A stretch of 64,000 nucleotides of DNA. Origin: Ruminococcus sp. GTDB taxonomy: Bacteria > Bacillota_A > Clostridia > Oscillospirales > Ruminococcaceae. The notes under the pieces were generated by a model. It saw only the letters and a list, made by a program, of their open reading frames with translations, had not been told where the DNA came from and searched no databases. The position numbers were made by a program, and so were the translations under genes. Where the stretch lies: assembly GCA_017536105.1 (NCBI GenBank), contig JAFXRZ010000003.1, positions 107,398 through 171,397 on the forward strand, in the 5' to 3' direction. Shown here piece after piece: positions 1 to 8,823 of this stretch (its first letter is position 1; each line of letters opens with the position of its first letter).

Positions 1-351
1 GCCGAGGACTACCCGCTCTCCCCTGTGGTCCTTATAGTGATCCTCCACAGCGCCGAGTATCATCATTGAAAGCACGAACACCGCAGCGCCGGCAGCGGCT
101 TTGACTTGTATCGAAAGTCCTTCCTTGGAAGCAAGGGATGCCAGCGACGGTGCAAGACCTATCAGAAAAGCGGCTGCCATTACAGCGCCGCCCATTTTCG
201 GCTCGGAGCCGTCGGTCCTGAATCTATCGCCGAGATACCAATCAAATTTTCCGGTTTTGAGCCTTCTGAGGTAGGGTATGAACAGCCTTCCCAGAAGGAA
301 CGAAGCGCCAAGCTCCGTCAGTATTATTATACTCAGGTCAGTCCAGCGCAT
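1..351 (-). CDS. mraY: MraY-like phospho-MurNAc-pentapeptide transferase, N-terminal part
   Basis: The first 117 codons of a membrane glycosyl-1-phosphate transferase are present; the rest lies beyond the window edge. The ATG at 351 overlaps the end of murF by 14 bases, the usual dcw coupling. After a hydrophobic start comes FIPYLRRLKTGK, then EPKMGGAVM (MraY normally has PTMGG), two hydrophobic helices and GAVEDHYKDHRGER where MraY normally has GFxDDxxK. MraY loads phospho-MurNAc-pentapeptide onto undecaprenyl phosphate to make lipid I at the inner face of the membrane. Position after murF and the overall pattern support MraY. The motif drift is noticeable, and a related GT4-type transferase cannot be excluded from the fragment. 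Confidence 0.72.
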   Translation of the reverse strand, partial: MRWTDLSIIILTELGASFLLGRLFIPYLRRLKTGKFDWYLGDRFRTDGSEPKMGGAVMAAAFLIGLAPSLASLASKEGLSIQVKAAAGAAVFVLSMMILGAVEDHYKDHRGERVVLG

Positions 352-1699
352 AGTAAGCTTCTTCGAGCTTCATTCCGCGGCTGCCTTTGAACAGCACGGC
401 ATCGCCGGTCTTCAGCACGCCTTTGAGGTAAGCGGCAAGGTCTTCCCTGCTCTCGAAATGCTTGCAGCTGCTCTCGTCGAAGCCCTTGCGGACAGCACCC
501 TCGATATAGCACTTGGAATTCTCGCCGAAGCAAAGCAATACATCGGCCTTTGAAGCCGCCACATACTCGCCCACTGTTCTGTGGTAAGCCTTAGCGTTCT
601 TGCCAAGCTCCAGCATATCGCCGAGGACGCAGTAACGCTTGCAGCCCTCGCCCACATTCACCTGTGAAAGCACGGAAAGCGCAGCCTTCATTGAATCGGG
701 AGCCGCGTTATAGCAATCCACCACAAAGGTCATGCCGTTCTTTTCGACTATGTTCTGTCTCATGCCCTGGGGCTTGTAGTCTGAGACCGCAGCGGCACAG
801 ACCTCAGGCTCCATACCCAGGCAAACGCCTGCACAGAACGCTGCAAGAGCGTTGCGTACATTATGCTCGCCGAGGACATTGAGCCTTGCGGGATACTTCT
901 CGCCCTGATAGTTTATAACAAAGGAAATGCCGCCGTTTTCAGCGGTCACACCGCTTGCGAAAACGTCGCAGTCCTTTTTCTTAGTGGAATAATACACAGC
1001 CCTTCTGCCGTGGAGCTCGCAGGCTGCAAGGAGCTTGTCGTCCTTGTTGAGTATCATGGGAGCATCGGGCAAAGCACCGTCCAGCATCTCGAGCTTAGCC
1101 TTGAGGATATTCTCCTGAGAACCGAGATTCTCGATATGGGAAACGCCGATATTTGTTATCATGCAGACTGTGGGGACTGCACACATGGAAAGGCGTGAGA
1201 TCTCGCCGGGGTGGTTCATTCCCATTTCGGTGATAGCTGCGCCGTAGCTTGAGTCAAGGCCGAAGATAGTCAGGGGAAGGCCGATCTCGTTATTGTGGTT
1301 GCCCTCGGACTTAAGGGTCTTGAAGCCCTTTGAAAGCACGCAGGCTACCATATCCTTGGTGGTGGTCTTGCCGACAGAGCCGGTGACGCTTACCATGGGG
1401 ATATCGAATTTCATCCTGTAATGGTGAGCAAGATCGAGAAGCGCCTTGGCTGTGGAATCCACAACGATACACCTTGCGCCTTCAACAGGGCGTTCGGTTA
1501 TAACGGCAAGAGCGCCGAGCTCCATTGCCTTTGCGGCATAGTCGTGCCCGTCGAAATTCTCGCCTTTAAGCGCGATAAACACTGAGTTTTCGGTTATTTT
1601 TCTGGTATCCGTGGAAACGCTGTCCACCATCTGATCTGCCGGATAGCCGAAGCTTCCGTCAACAGCGGCAACGATCTCCGCCAAACTCATTCTCTCCAT
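338..1699 (-). CDS. murF: UDP-MurNAc-tripeptide--D-Ala-D-Ala ligase MurF
   Basis: This cytoplasmic Mur ligase adds D-Ala-D-Ala to the UDP-MurNAc-tripeptide using ATP. The 453-residue length is normal. The N-terminal substrate domain carries STDTRK and ALKGENFDGHDY. The P-loop VTGSVGKTTTK lies near residue 107, followed by EGNHNNEIGLPLT and EMGMNHPGEI, both typical of MurF. The ATG at 1699 has GGAG six bases upstream; a second ATG three codons later is too close to the ribosome site. It sits 48 bases after murE and runs into the mraY-like gene, so it is part of one cell-wall operon. Confidence 0.96.
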   Translation of the reverse strand: MERMSLAEIVAAVDGSFGYPADQMVDSVSTDTRKITENSVFIALKGENFDGHDYAAKAMELGALAVITERPVEGARCIVVDSTAKALLDLAHHYRMKFDIPMVSVTGSVGKTTTKDMVACVLSKGFKTLKSEGNHNNEIGLPLTIFGLDSSYGAAITEMGMNHPGEISRLSMCAVPTVCMITNIGVSHIENLGSQENILKAKLEMLDGALPDAPMILNKDDKLLAACELHGRRAVYYSTKKKDCDVFASGVTAENGGISFVINYQGEKYPARLNVLGEHNVRNALAAFCAGVCLGMEPEVCAAAVSDYKPQGMRQNIVEKNGMTFVVDCYNAAPDSMKAALSVLSQVNVGEGCKRYCVLGDMLELGKNAKAYHRTVGEYVAASKADVLLCFGENSKCYIEGAVRKGFDESSCKHFESREDLAAYLKGVLKTGDAVLFKGSRGMKLEEAYYALD

Positions 1700-1747
1700 A
1701 ACTGTCTCCGTTCGCAGGGCTATAGCCCCTTTGATATTCGGTCTTTA

Positions 1748-3181
1748 TCAGAGCTGTTTCAGAGCCTCTGCAACGACCTCGCGTTCGTCAAAGTGTATTT
1801 TCACACCGCCTGCAAGTATCTGATAATCCTCGTGGCCCTTGCCTGCGAGAACGATGATGTCGTCCTTTTCGGCATTCTTAACGGCCCAGTTTATAGCCTC
1901 GCGTCTGTCGGTGATCTTGATATAGGGTGTGTCGCAGCCTTCGAGCCCTTTAAGGATATCGGAGATGATCTCCTCGGGATCCTCATTTCTGGGGTTGTCG
2001 GAGGTAACGATAAGGAAATCTGCATTCTCAGCTGCTGCCTTTGCCATAAGAGGACGCTTTGTGGCGTCACGGTTTCCGCCGCAGCCGAAGAGGCACTTTA
2101 CTCTGCCCTTTGCTCCGTCCTTGATAGCGGAAAGGACATTTGCCAGCGCATCGGGGGTATGTGCGTAGTCGCAGATGACTGTGAAATCTCTGCCTGTGGG
2201 AACGACTTCCGCTCTGCCGCGAACGCCCTGGAGCTGGTTTAGCTGCCTGATGACACGGCCGGGCTCGAAGCCCAGAGTCTCGCAGCAGGCGATGACTGCC
2301 AGTGAATTTGAAACATTGAACACGCCGGGCATTTTGAAGTCAACGTTATGCTTGGTCTTGCCGTCGCAGTAAACATATTTTACACCGCTTGCCGAAAGGA
2401 GGATATCCTCGGCGAAGAAGTCGGCCTTTTTCTCGGCGGAATAGGTGTTGCTGGGGCAGGTGATCTCTTCAAGGAATCTTCTGCCGTAGAAGTCGTCGAT
2501 ATTTATGATAGCCTCTGCCGAAACATCGAACAGCAGCTTCTTGGCCTGATAGTAGTTTTCCATGGTGCCGTGAACATCAAGGTGATCCTGGGTGAGATTG
2601 GTGAATATGCCTACGGCGAAATTGCAGGGGCCGAGACGCTTCTGCTCCAGTCCCTGAGAGGAAGCCTCCATAGCCACGTACTTGCAGCCGGCATCAGCCA
2701 TCTGTCTGAAAAGCTGGAAGAGCTCGTAGGGCTCGGGAGTGGTCCATGCGGCTGGAAGTATCTTGTCGCACACCTCATACTGGCAGGTGCCGATGAGTCC
2801 GACTTTTTCGCCGAAGCTGTCGAGTATTTTCTTTATCACCGTCGTGATAGTGGTCTTGCCGTTGGTGCCGGTGACGCCGATGAGCTTCATCTGTCTTTCG
2901 GGGTGTCCGAAATATGCTGAACAAAAGGCAGGATAGGCAGCTCTCGTATCCTCGACGATGATCTGATTCTCGATGCCGAGGTCACGTTCCGCAACGATGA
3001 CAGCAGCGCCTTTTTCAAGCATTTCGCGTGCAGCGTCATGACCGTCGAAGCTGTTGCCCTTTATGCACACGAACATAAAGCCGGGCTCCAGCACCTTTCT
3101 GGTATCGGAGGTGACGTCGGTGATCTCGATGTTTTCGAGTGTGGTCGTAGTTACGCCGTCGATCAAATCATAAAGTTTCAT
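1748..3181 (-). CDS. murE: UDP-MurNAc-L-Ala-D-Glu--meso-DAP ligase MurE
   Basis: MurE adds the third residue of the peptidoglycan stem peptide. The 477 residues show the Mur ligase layout: an N-terminal UDP-MurNAc domain (DTRKV, CIKGNSFDGHD), the ATP site GTNGKTT at about residues 105-111, and a C-terminal domain with DNPRNEDP at about 395-402. In this family DNPR marks enzymes that add meso-diaminopimelate, while lysine enzymes carry a different tetrapeptide. The wall is therefore predicted to be of the DAP type. The start has AAGGA seven bases upstream. Confidence 0.96.
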   Translation of the reverse strand: MKLYDLIDGVTTTTLENIEITDVTSDTRKVLEPGFMFVCIKGNSFDGHDAAREMLEKGAAVIVAERDLGIENQIIVEDTRAAYPAFCSAYFGHPERQMKLIGVTGTNGKTTITTVIKKILDSFGEKVGLIGTCQYEVCDKILPAAWTTPEPYELFQLFRQMADAGCKYVAMEASSQGLEQKRLGPCNFAVGIFTNLTQDHLDVHGTMENYYQAKKLLFDVSAEAIINIDDFYGRRFLEEITCPSNTYSAEKKADFFAEDILLSASGVKYVYCDGKTKHNVDFKMPGVFNVSNSLAVIACCETLGFEPGRVIRQLNQLQGVRGRAEVVPTGRDFTVICDYAHTPDALANVLSAIKDGAKGRVKCLFGCGGNRDATKRPLMAKAAAENADFLIVTSDNPRNEDPEEIISDILKGLEGCDTPYIKITDRREAINWAVKNAEKDDIIVLAGKGHEDYQILAGGVKIHFDEREVVAEALKQL

Positions 3182-3252
3182 ACTCTATTCCTTCTCTCGT
3201 TTCACGGAGCCTCGCTCCGCAGGATTTCATATTCTTCTGTCTTGTGCGCGTG

Positions 3253-5589
3253 TTACCACGAACGCATTTCCGTCTCTTCAAACGTTACCGACACGGCAGT
3301 TCCCACAGGGACTGAGCTTAATGCCGGACAGCTCTGGTCGTCCGACGCGACAGCACCCTCGTCGTAGATACCGTTGCCCTGGGAGGAAAGGTTCAGTCCG
3401 ACAGCCTCGAGAGCTTCCTTAGCCGCCTGGCGGCTGAGTCCCTTGATATCCGGGACTGTGACGAGCTCTTCGGTATAGTTTTCATCGGTGTAGAGGATCA
3501 CAGTGCTTCCTCTTTCAACTGTTACCGACTGAGGCATCTGCTTATAAACGGTTTCTCCCTCGCCCTTGACTTCGGTCTTAAGGCCGAGGTCTTCAAGGGT
3601 CTTCTTCGCGTCGGAGACCGAAACAAATTCGATATTCGGAACATTCACCTGCATCTGCGCCAGCTGTTCATCGCTGTACTGCGGATAATAGCCCATGTAA
3701 GGAAGTATCTCCTCCAGCAGCTCTGTGGCAATAGGTGCCGCGAGCTGTGAGCCGTAATACTCTGCACCGATGGGGTGGTCGATGACGATGAGCATTATCA
3801 CCTGAGGGTCGTCTGCCGGAGCGAAGGCGCAGTATGATGCAACGTAGGTGTTACCCGACGGATCCTCATCCATTTTCTGGGACGTGCCGGACTTTCCGCC
3901 GATACGGTAGCCTTCGATGAAGGAATTTCCGTGGTGTGACGAATCAACGACGTTTTCAAGTATCTTTCTTATCTCGCCGGAGACCTCCTCGGAGATGACC
4001 TGTCTCTTTGCCACAGGCTCGATATCCTTGATAACGTTTCCGTTTGAATCGACTATTTTATCAACGACCTGCGGAGTATAGAGGTAGCCGCCGTTTATTG
4101 CAGCCGAGCAGGCCGAGATCATCTGGATAGGTGTGAGCTTATTGCCCTGTCCGAAGGACGACACCGCAAGATCGACCACCGACATACTTTCGGGAGCGAA
4201 GAAGATGGGGTCTGCCTCGCTGGGCAGGTCGATGCCTGTTCTTTCGGTGAAGCCGAAGGCTCTGAAATACTTGGTGAAGTTATCCACGCCAAGCCTCTGC
4301 CCTATCTGCACGAACACAGGGTTGCAGGAGTTGGTCATGGCAAGAGCCAGGTTCTGCGAGCCGTGATCCGAGAAGGACCAGCAGCTTATTGGAGTATCCG
4401 CTACTTTTATCATCGTGTTGCAACGGAAGGTATCGTCAAGGGTTATGGCGTCGGCTTCAAGTGCCGAAGCTCCCGTGATTATCTTGAATACCGAGCCGGG
4501 GTTGTAGAGGTCGGAAACTGCCTTGTTCCTCCACTGCCTCGACCACTCGTTGAGCTCTATCTCGTGGTATTCGTCTGTGCCGGGTTCAAGCCCTGCAAGC
4601 TGTGCCGCAACTTCCTTGTTGGTTATGTAGGCTGGGTTGTTGGAGTCGTAGCTGTAGCTCGTAGCCATTGCGAGCACAGCGCCGGTGTTGGGGTTCATCA
4701 CTATGCCGCAGACTCTGTCAACAGGCGTACTCTTTTCGTAAGCCTTTTCAAGGGCTTTTTCCAGATAATACTGGATATTCACATCAACGTTCAGCACCAG
4801 CGAAGAGCCGTCCTGAGCATCATAGGACTGTTTGTATCTGTAAGGGATGCTCTTGCCGTCGCGGTCTGTGGCGGTGATGACTCTGCCGTTTATACCGCTG
4901 AGGTAATCGTCGTAGTAGGCTTCAAGGCCGTAGATGCCGTTGCCGTCGTAGTCGAGATGCCCGAGAACTGTGGAAGCCAGAGCGCCCTGGGGGTAGAACC
5001 TCTTTGTTGAGGGTTCGCAGCGGACGCCGTCTATGCCTTCGCCGCTGAGATATTCCTCTATCTCCGCAGCTATGGTTTTATCCACGTTCTGCTTTATGGT
5101 CTCGTACTGGGAATCCTTTTTGCCGCAGCGTTCCTTGATAGTCTCCGTATCCACCTGGAGCTTCTCCGAAAGGAAGGCAACAAGGTCGTTATAGGTATCC
5201 GCTGTGCTCTTCGCGGATTCCAGCTTTTTTACATATTCCTCGCGCTTGTCGCTGTCCTTTTCGTCGGCGATAAGCTCATTGAGTTCCTTGATGCGCTCAT
5301 CTCTTTTATTCAGGTAGTCGTCCCAGAGCATTACGGGATCGCAATAGACCGTATAGACCGTTGCGCTCTGAGCAAGTATCTGACCGTTGGTGTCGTAGAT
5401 AGCTCCTCTCGAGGCTTTGGTGACGGTGCTCTTCACCTGCTGGGAATTTGCGAGGTCCTGCCATTTCTTCGATTCGATGACGCTGACCTTGAATATCACA
5501 TAGACGATATATACTATTACGGCTACAAAGACGACAACAACGTTCCTTGTGAGCCTTCGTTTCATTTTTTTAGTAGGCAGATCCGTCAT
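3253..5589 (-). CDS. Class B penicillin-binding protein with PASTA domains (FtsI/SpoVD type)
   Basis: This transpeptidase cross-links septal peptidoglycan outside the membrane. Of its 778 residues, about 15-37 form a single membrane anchor after a basic N-terminus. A dimerisation region follows and includes a charged, probably coiled insert near 90-130. The transpeptidase domain has all three active-site motifs: SVFK (serine near 366), SCN near 421 and KSGT near 566. Two PASTA repeats occupy roughly residues 645-775, as in SpoVD and PBP2x-like proteins. GGAAGGT precedes the ATG by seven bases. The position between an FtsL-like gene and murE is that of ftsI or spoVD; the sequence alone does not decide between vegetative and sporulation roles. 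Confidence 0.93.
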   Translation of the reverse strand: MTDLPTKKMKRRLTRNVVVVFVAVIVYIVYVIFKVSVIESKKWQDLANSQQVKSTVTKASRGAIYDTNGQILAQSATVYTVYCDPVMLWDDYLNKRDERIKELNELIADEKDSDKREEYVKKLESAKSTADTYNDLVAFLSEKLQVDTETIKERCGKKDSQYETIKQNVDKTIAAEIEEYLSGEGIDGVRCEPSTKRFYPQGALASTVLGHLDYDGNGIYGLEAYYDDYLSGINGRVITATDRDGKSIPYRYKQSYDAQDGSSLVLNVDVNIQYYLEKALEKAYEKSTPVDRVCGIVMNPNTGAVLAMATSYSYDSNNPAYITNKEVAAQLAGLEPGTDEYHEIELNEWSRQWRNKAVSDLYNPGSVFKIITGASALEADAITLDDTFRCNTMIKVADTPISCWSFSDHGSQNLALAMTNSCNPVFVQIGQRLGVDNFTKYFRAFGFTERTGIDLPSEADPIFFAPESMSVVDLAVSSFGQGNKLTPIQMISACSAAINGGYLYTPQVVDKIVDSNGNVIKDIEPVAKRQVISEEVSGEIRKILENVVDSSHHGNSFIEGYRIGGKSGTSQKMDEDPSGNTYVASYCAFAPADDPQVIMLIVIDHPIGAEYYGSQLAAPIATELLEEILPYMGYYPQYSDEQLAQMQVNVPNIEFVSVSDAKKTLEDLGLKTEVKGEGETVYKQMPQSVTVERGSTVILYTDENYTEELVTVPDIKGLSRQAAKEALEAVGLNLSSQGNGIYDEGAVASDDQSCPALSSVPVGTAVSVTFEETEMRSW

Positions 5590-5647
5590 TTGCTGTACCT
5601 TCCATTAAATCTGCATTTTAAAGCGCTTTTTTACTATTATATTGTTT

Positions 5648-6130
5648 CTAAGCGCCGATATATTCCAGGAAATCGTTGAAGCGGCGTTTCAGCATCACAA
5701 AGATGTTGTCGTCCTCGGGGACTTCATTCTCGGCGACGCTGGGCTTTGGCACCTCGACATATTTGATCTGCGTGCGGTCGAGCTTGTGCAGACCCAGGCG
5801 GTTCTCGGCGTAATCCTCGACTTTTGTGAGTCCTGTTTTCTTTGCGAGCTCCGACTCAAGACCCATATTCTCGTTCTGGAGCTCTGCAAGCTCGGTCTCA
5901 AGCTCGCTCTGCTCGGAATAAAGGCTGGTCAGCTGGACTCTGCCGTATATGATCGACCCGAAGATCAGAAAGGCTGCTGCCGCAATGGCAAATGCCTTGA
6001 ATATGCTAATTGTCTTTCTTGCTTTCCTGAGTTTTTTCGGCTTTTCGTCGCCTATATCCCGTTCAGCGGTCTCTTCGCTGACGGGTTCGTACTCGCTCAG
6101 ATCATAAGCGAGATTATTCTCATTCTCCAT
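5648..6130 (-). CDS. ftsL: FtsL-like division protein
   Basis: A 160-residue bitopic protein with an acidic then basic cytoplasmic tail, one membrane helix at about residues 45-65, and a leucine-rich coiled coil from about 68 to 95 with glutamate-rich heptads. It sits between rsmH and the penicillin-binding protein, which is the FtsL slot of the division cluster. FtsL joins FtsB/DivIC and the PBP in the septal complex. The primary sequence of this family is poorly conserved, so topology and position carry the call. The C-terminal 50 residues are longer than in the shortest FtsL proteins. Confidence 0.78.
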   Translation of the reverse strand: MENENNLAYDLSEYEPVSEETAERDIGDEKPKKLRKARKTISIFKAFAIAAAAFLIFGSIIYGRVQLTSLYSEQSELETELAELQNENMGLESELAKKTGLTKVEDYAENRLGLHKLDRTQIKYVEVPKPSVAENEVPEDDNIFVMLKRRFNDFLEYIGA

Positions 6131-6170
6131 ATCCTCACCGTTGTTCTTCCTGCCGACAGCCCTCTGCCGG

Positions 6171-7112
6171 CTATATCTTTATCATTTTTATTTTTTCGAT
6201 AACTCTCAGCTTTGCGCTGTGGCTACGGCGGTTTTCCGCAAGCTCTTTTTCCGAAGGGGTGATCGGCTTTCTTGTGACGAGCCTGCCCCTCGGCGTTTTT
6301 CCGCAGACGCACACCGGAAAGTCCGGCGGACATATACAGCCTGTGCAGAAGCTTGCGAACCTCTGTTTTACGAGCCTGTCTTCAAGGGAGTGGAAGGTTA
6401 TCACCGCGAGCCTTCCTCCCACAGCCAGACAATCAAAGGCTTCGTCCAGTGCTTTGTCCAGATGTCCCAGCTCGTCATTCACAGCCATTCTTATGGCCTG
6501 AAAGGTTTTCTTGCTGGGGTTTTTTGTCCTCTTTGCCTTCTGCGGCATGGAATTGCTGATTATCTCCGAGAGCTGAAAAGTTGTCTTTATCGGCTCTCTT
6601 TCTCTTGCTTTCACGATACCGGCGGCGATGCTCCTTGCGAACTTCTCCTCGCCGTATTCAAAAATTATCCTTGAAAGCTCCTCATAAGTATAGGTGTTCA
6701 CGACGTCCTCAGCCGAGAGACCCTCACCGCTCATCCTCATATCGAGAGGTGCGTCTGCGCGGTAGGAAAAACCGCGTTCGGCGTTGTCCAGCTGGTAGCT
6801 GGAAACTCCCAGGTCCAGCAGGATGCCGTTGAAGCCGTCTATCCCAAGCTCGGTCATCACCCGGCGTATCTCCGAGTAATTAGCTCTTACCACCTGCGCC
6901 GGCAGACCTTCAAGTCTTTCCGAGGCAGTCTTCACAGCTTCGGGATCGCGGTCCAGGCAGATGAGTCTCCCCTTGCCTGCCGCCAGCTTCTTTGCGATGA
7001 CGCCCGAATGTCCTGCACCGCCCACTGTTCCGTCGCAGTATATCCCATCGGGATCAACTGCAAGCCCTTCAACAGCTTCGGCCAGCATCACCGGGTAATG
7101 TTTGAATTCCAC
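6171..7112 (-). CDS. rsmH: 16S rRNA (cytosine1402-N4)-methyltransferase RsmH
   Basis: RsmH methylates N4 of C1402 in 16S rRNA with S-adenosylmethionine. The 313 residues start HYPVMLAEAVEGL, with the SAM-binding loop DGTVGGAGHSG near residue 30, then LLDLGVSSYQLD and RGFSYRADAPLDMRM, all signatures of the family. The reading frame starts with GTG at 7112, whose G is the last base of the mraZ stop codon (TAGTG). A GGAGGG lies about 12 bases upstream, so expression is probably coupled to mraZ. Confidence 0.95.
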   Translation of the reverse strand: MEFKHYPVMLAEAVEGLAVDPDGIYCDGTVGGAGHSGVIAKKLAAGKGRLICLDRDPEAVKTASERLEGLPAQVVRANYSEIRRVMTELGIDGFNGILLDLGVSSYQLDNAERGFSYRADAPLDMRMSGEGLSAEDVVNTYTYEELSRIIFEYGEEKFARSIAAGIVKAREREPIKTTFQLSEIISNSMPQKAKRTKNPSKKTFQAIRMAVNDELGHLDKALDEAFDCLAVGGRLAVITFHSLEDRLVKQRFASFCTGCICPPDFPVCVCGKTPRGRLVTRKPITPSEKELAENRRSHSAKLRVIEKIKMIKI

Positions 7113-7573
7113 TAAAAATCAAGTCCCTCCAGGGCGTCAAGAAGTGCGCCGACATCAACGCTGTTGTTGAAGTTCTCCCAGGTCTGTTTATCCCAGATCT
7201 CGCACCTGTCCGAAACGCCTGTAACGACGATCTCTTTCTCAAGTCCCGCAAGAGCACGAAGAGCCGGAGGAATGAGTATCCTTCCCTGCTTGTCTGCCTC
7301 GACCTCGCCGGCATTCGCCATGAAAACTCTCTGGAAATCCCTTGCCTGCGACATGGGAAGTCTCTTGATCTTCTCTGCACGGGCGTTGAATTCTTCAAGC
7401 GAGTACACAAACAAGCACCCGTCGGTGCCTCTCGTAACAATGAACCTTTCGCCGATCTGCTCTCTGAGCTTGGCAGGGAATGTCATACGTCCCTTTGCGT
7501 CCATTGATTGATAATAGGTACCCTTGAGTGCATCTTTTACAGTTGCAGCAGCTTCAGAAACAGCTTCAGCCAA
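7112..7573 (-). CDS. mraZ: Transcriptional regulator MraZ
   Basis: MraZ is a ring-forming DNA-binding repressor of the division operon. Two SpoVT/AbrB-like halves are visible: GTYYQSMDAKGRMTFPAKLR in the N-terminal half, and a second half with DKQGRILIPPALRALAGL. I place the start at TTG 7573 because GGAGGTG lies six bases upstream. A GTG three codons earlier would lie inside that ribosome site. This leaves about 16 residues before the conserved GTYYQS, slightly more than usual. The gene is first in the cluster and lies behind a promoter with MraZ-type repeats. Confidence 0.93.
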   Translation of the reverse strand: MAEAVSEAAATVKDALKGTYYQSMDAKGRMTFPAKLREQIGERFIVTRGTDGCLFVYSLEEFNARAEKIKRLPMSQARDFQRVFMANAGEVEADKQGRILIPPALRALAGLEKEIVVTGVSDRCEIWDKQTWENFNNSVDVGALLDALEGLDF

Positions 7574-7645
7574 AGTGTTCACCTCCGTTCAATGCGGTTT
7601 TTGGTGCATTTTTCGCACCGATTTGACACTATCGAGGGCAAAATC

Positions 7646-7671
7646 ACCACTTTTTTGCACTTTTTGCCACC
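7646..7671 (-). promoter_or_regulatory. MraZ-type operator: three GTG repeats at 10-bp spacing
   Basis: Read on the minus strand, GGTGG, AGTGC and AGTGG recur exactly every 10 bases (core triplets at 7670, 7660 and 7650). They begin a few bases after the predicted start site of the mraZ promoter. Known MraZ proteins bind arrays of three or four short GTG-containing repeats spaced about one helical turn upstream of their own gene. The array therefore fits autorepression of the division operon. Confidence 0.7.
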
Positions 7672-7680
7672 GATGTACCT

Positions 7681-7709
7681 ATTATACACCACATTTTTGG
7701 AAATTGCAA
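7681..7709 (-). promoter_or_regulatory. Sigma-A promoter of the mraZ division operon
   Basis: On the minus strand TTGCAA (7709-7704) and TATAAT (7686-7681) are separated by 17 bases. Transcription would begin near 7674, immediately before the MraZ-type repeats. No other good promoter is visible before the downstream genes. Confidence 0.75.
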
Positions 7710-8200
7710 CACTTCAGCTCGTCGTTTTTTTATTAAAAGCAACGCTTTTTGTCAAAAGCCGCTGTAATTTGCCAGAGATTTTTGTAATTTTCACCCGAAT
7801 TTTCTTAACCAAACTGTAATCTATGAACATGATATGAACTAAGATCGTGCTATTTCCTATCATTGGCAGAAATTTCGGGAGCCTTTTCCGGCAAAGAGCA
7901 GCTGCTTTTTATATATAGTATTATACCACAACATCTTGTGGCGGTCAACACCTTTTTTTGATTTTAACACAATTTTCTTGCCGCACATTTGTTCTGGGAT
8001 TTTTTTTGTACATATAAATCAAGCCCCCTGCGATAATAAGCCCTATGCAGCGACGTTATTATTTTTTAAATCATTTAATTATTACAAAACGTTCACCGAA
8101 TACGATAACGTAAATTTTTTGTGAACAAAACCTCAAAACTTATATTATTCATTTTCAGGGATGTGAAAAGGGATGTGGGAAAAGCTCCCCGCACCCCTGC
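7710..8200. other. AT-rich intergenic stretch with no gene
   Basis: This stretch between the mraZ promoter and the pyrophosphatase terminator is AT-rich, with long T tracts. Short open frames here have no ribosome site and low-complexity translations. I see no tRNA, repeat or riboswitch core in it. Confidence 0.5.
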
Positions 8201-8231
8201 AAAAAAAGCGCTGCACATCTCTGCACAGCGC
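8201..8231 (-). terminator. Intrinsic terminator after ppa
   Basis: On the minus strand a 10-bp stem (GCGCTGTGCA with TGTGCAGCGC, two G-U pairs) closes a GAGA tetraloop and is followed by seven Ts. It lies 35 bases after the ppa stop and ends the long operon that starts near 15.6 kb. Confidence 0.9.
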
Positions 8232-8265
8232 ATTTACGCGATATTATAGCATTATCTCCCCTGCT

Positions 8266-8796
8266 TTACTTGCAGAAGGTATCCACATAGCGGTCGATGC
8301 AGGAGGAAATGATCTCCTTCGCTGCCGCAGCATCCCGGACGTCGTCGATAACTGTGTCCTTGCCCTCCAGCTGCTTATAGACCTTGAAGAAATGGGTCAT
8401 CTCATCGAAAACATGCTGGGGCAGGCTGCCGATGTCGGTGTACTGATTGTAGGTCGGGTCGTTGACGGGTATGCAGATGATCTTCTCGTCGTTTGCGCCG
8501 TTATCCAGCATGAGGATAACGCCGATAGCCCTGCACTCAACGAGAGAAAGGGGTGCAAGGGTCTCCGAGCAGAGCACCAGCACATCGAGGGGGTCTCCGT
8601 CCTCGGCGTATGTACGGGGGATAAAGCCGTAGTTTGCCGGATAGTGGGTCGATGTATAAAGGATACGGTCCATTTTCAGCAGGCCGGTCTCCTTGTCAAG
8701 CTCATATTTGACCTTTGAGCCCTTGGGTATCTCGATGACCGAGATAAAATCGTCGCAGTGGATCTCCTTCGGATTTATGTCGTGCCAAATATTCAT
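8266..8796 (-). CDS. ppa: Inorganic pyrophosphatase, family I
   Basis: Soluble family I pyrophosphatase hydrolyses diphosphate to phosphate with magnesium. The 176 residues match the bacterial family length. Motifs seen are VIEIPKGSKVKYE, ANYGFIPRT and the signature DGDPLDVLV with its metal-binding aspartates, then a lysine near VYKQLEGK. It is the last gene of the operon and is followed by a strong terminator. AAAGGA precedes the ATG. Confidence 0.95.
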   Translation of the reverse strand: MNIWHDINPKEIHCDDFISVIEIPKGSKVKYELDKETGLLKMDRILYTSTHYPANYGFIPRTYAEDGDPLDVLVLCSETLAPLSLVECRAIGVILMLDNGANDEKIICIPVNDPTYNQYTDIGSLPQHVFDEMTHFFKVYKQLEGKDTVIDDVRDAAAAKEIISSCIDRYVDTFCK

Positions 8797-8823
8797 ATTA
8801 TCAATTCCTTTCCGGCAAAGCCG

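Noticed and set aside
7936..8124. A 62-codon plus-strand frame before ppa
   Set aside because: It is Phe/Asn-rich through T tracts, has no ribosome site and lies in AT-rich spacer.
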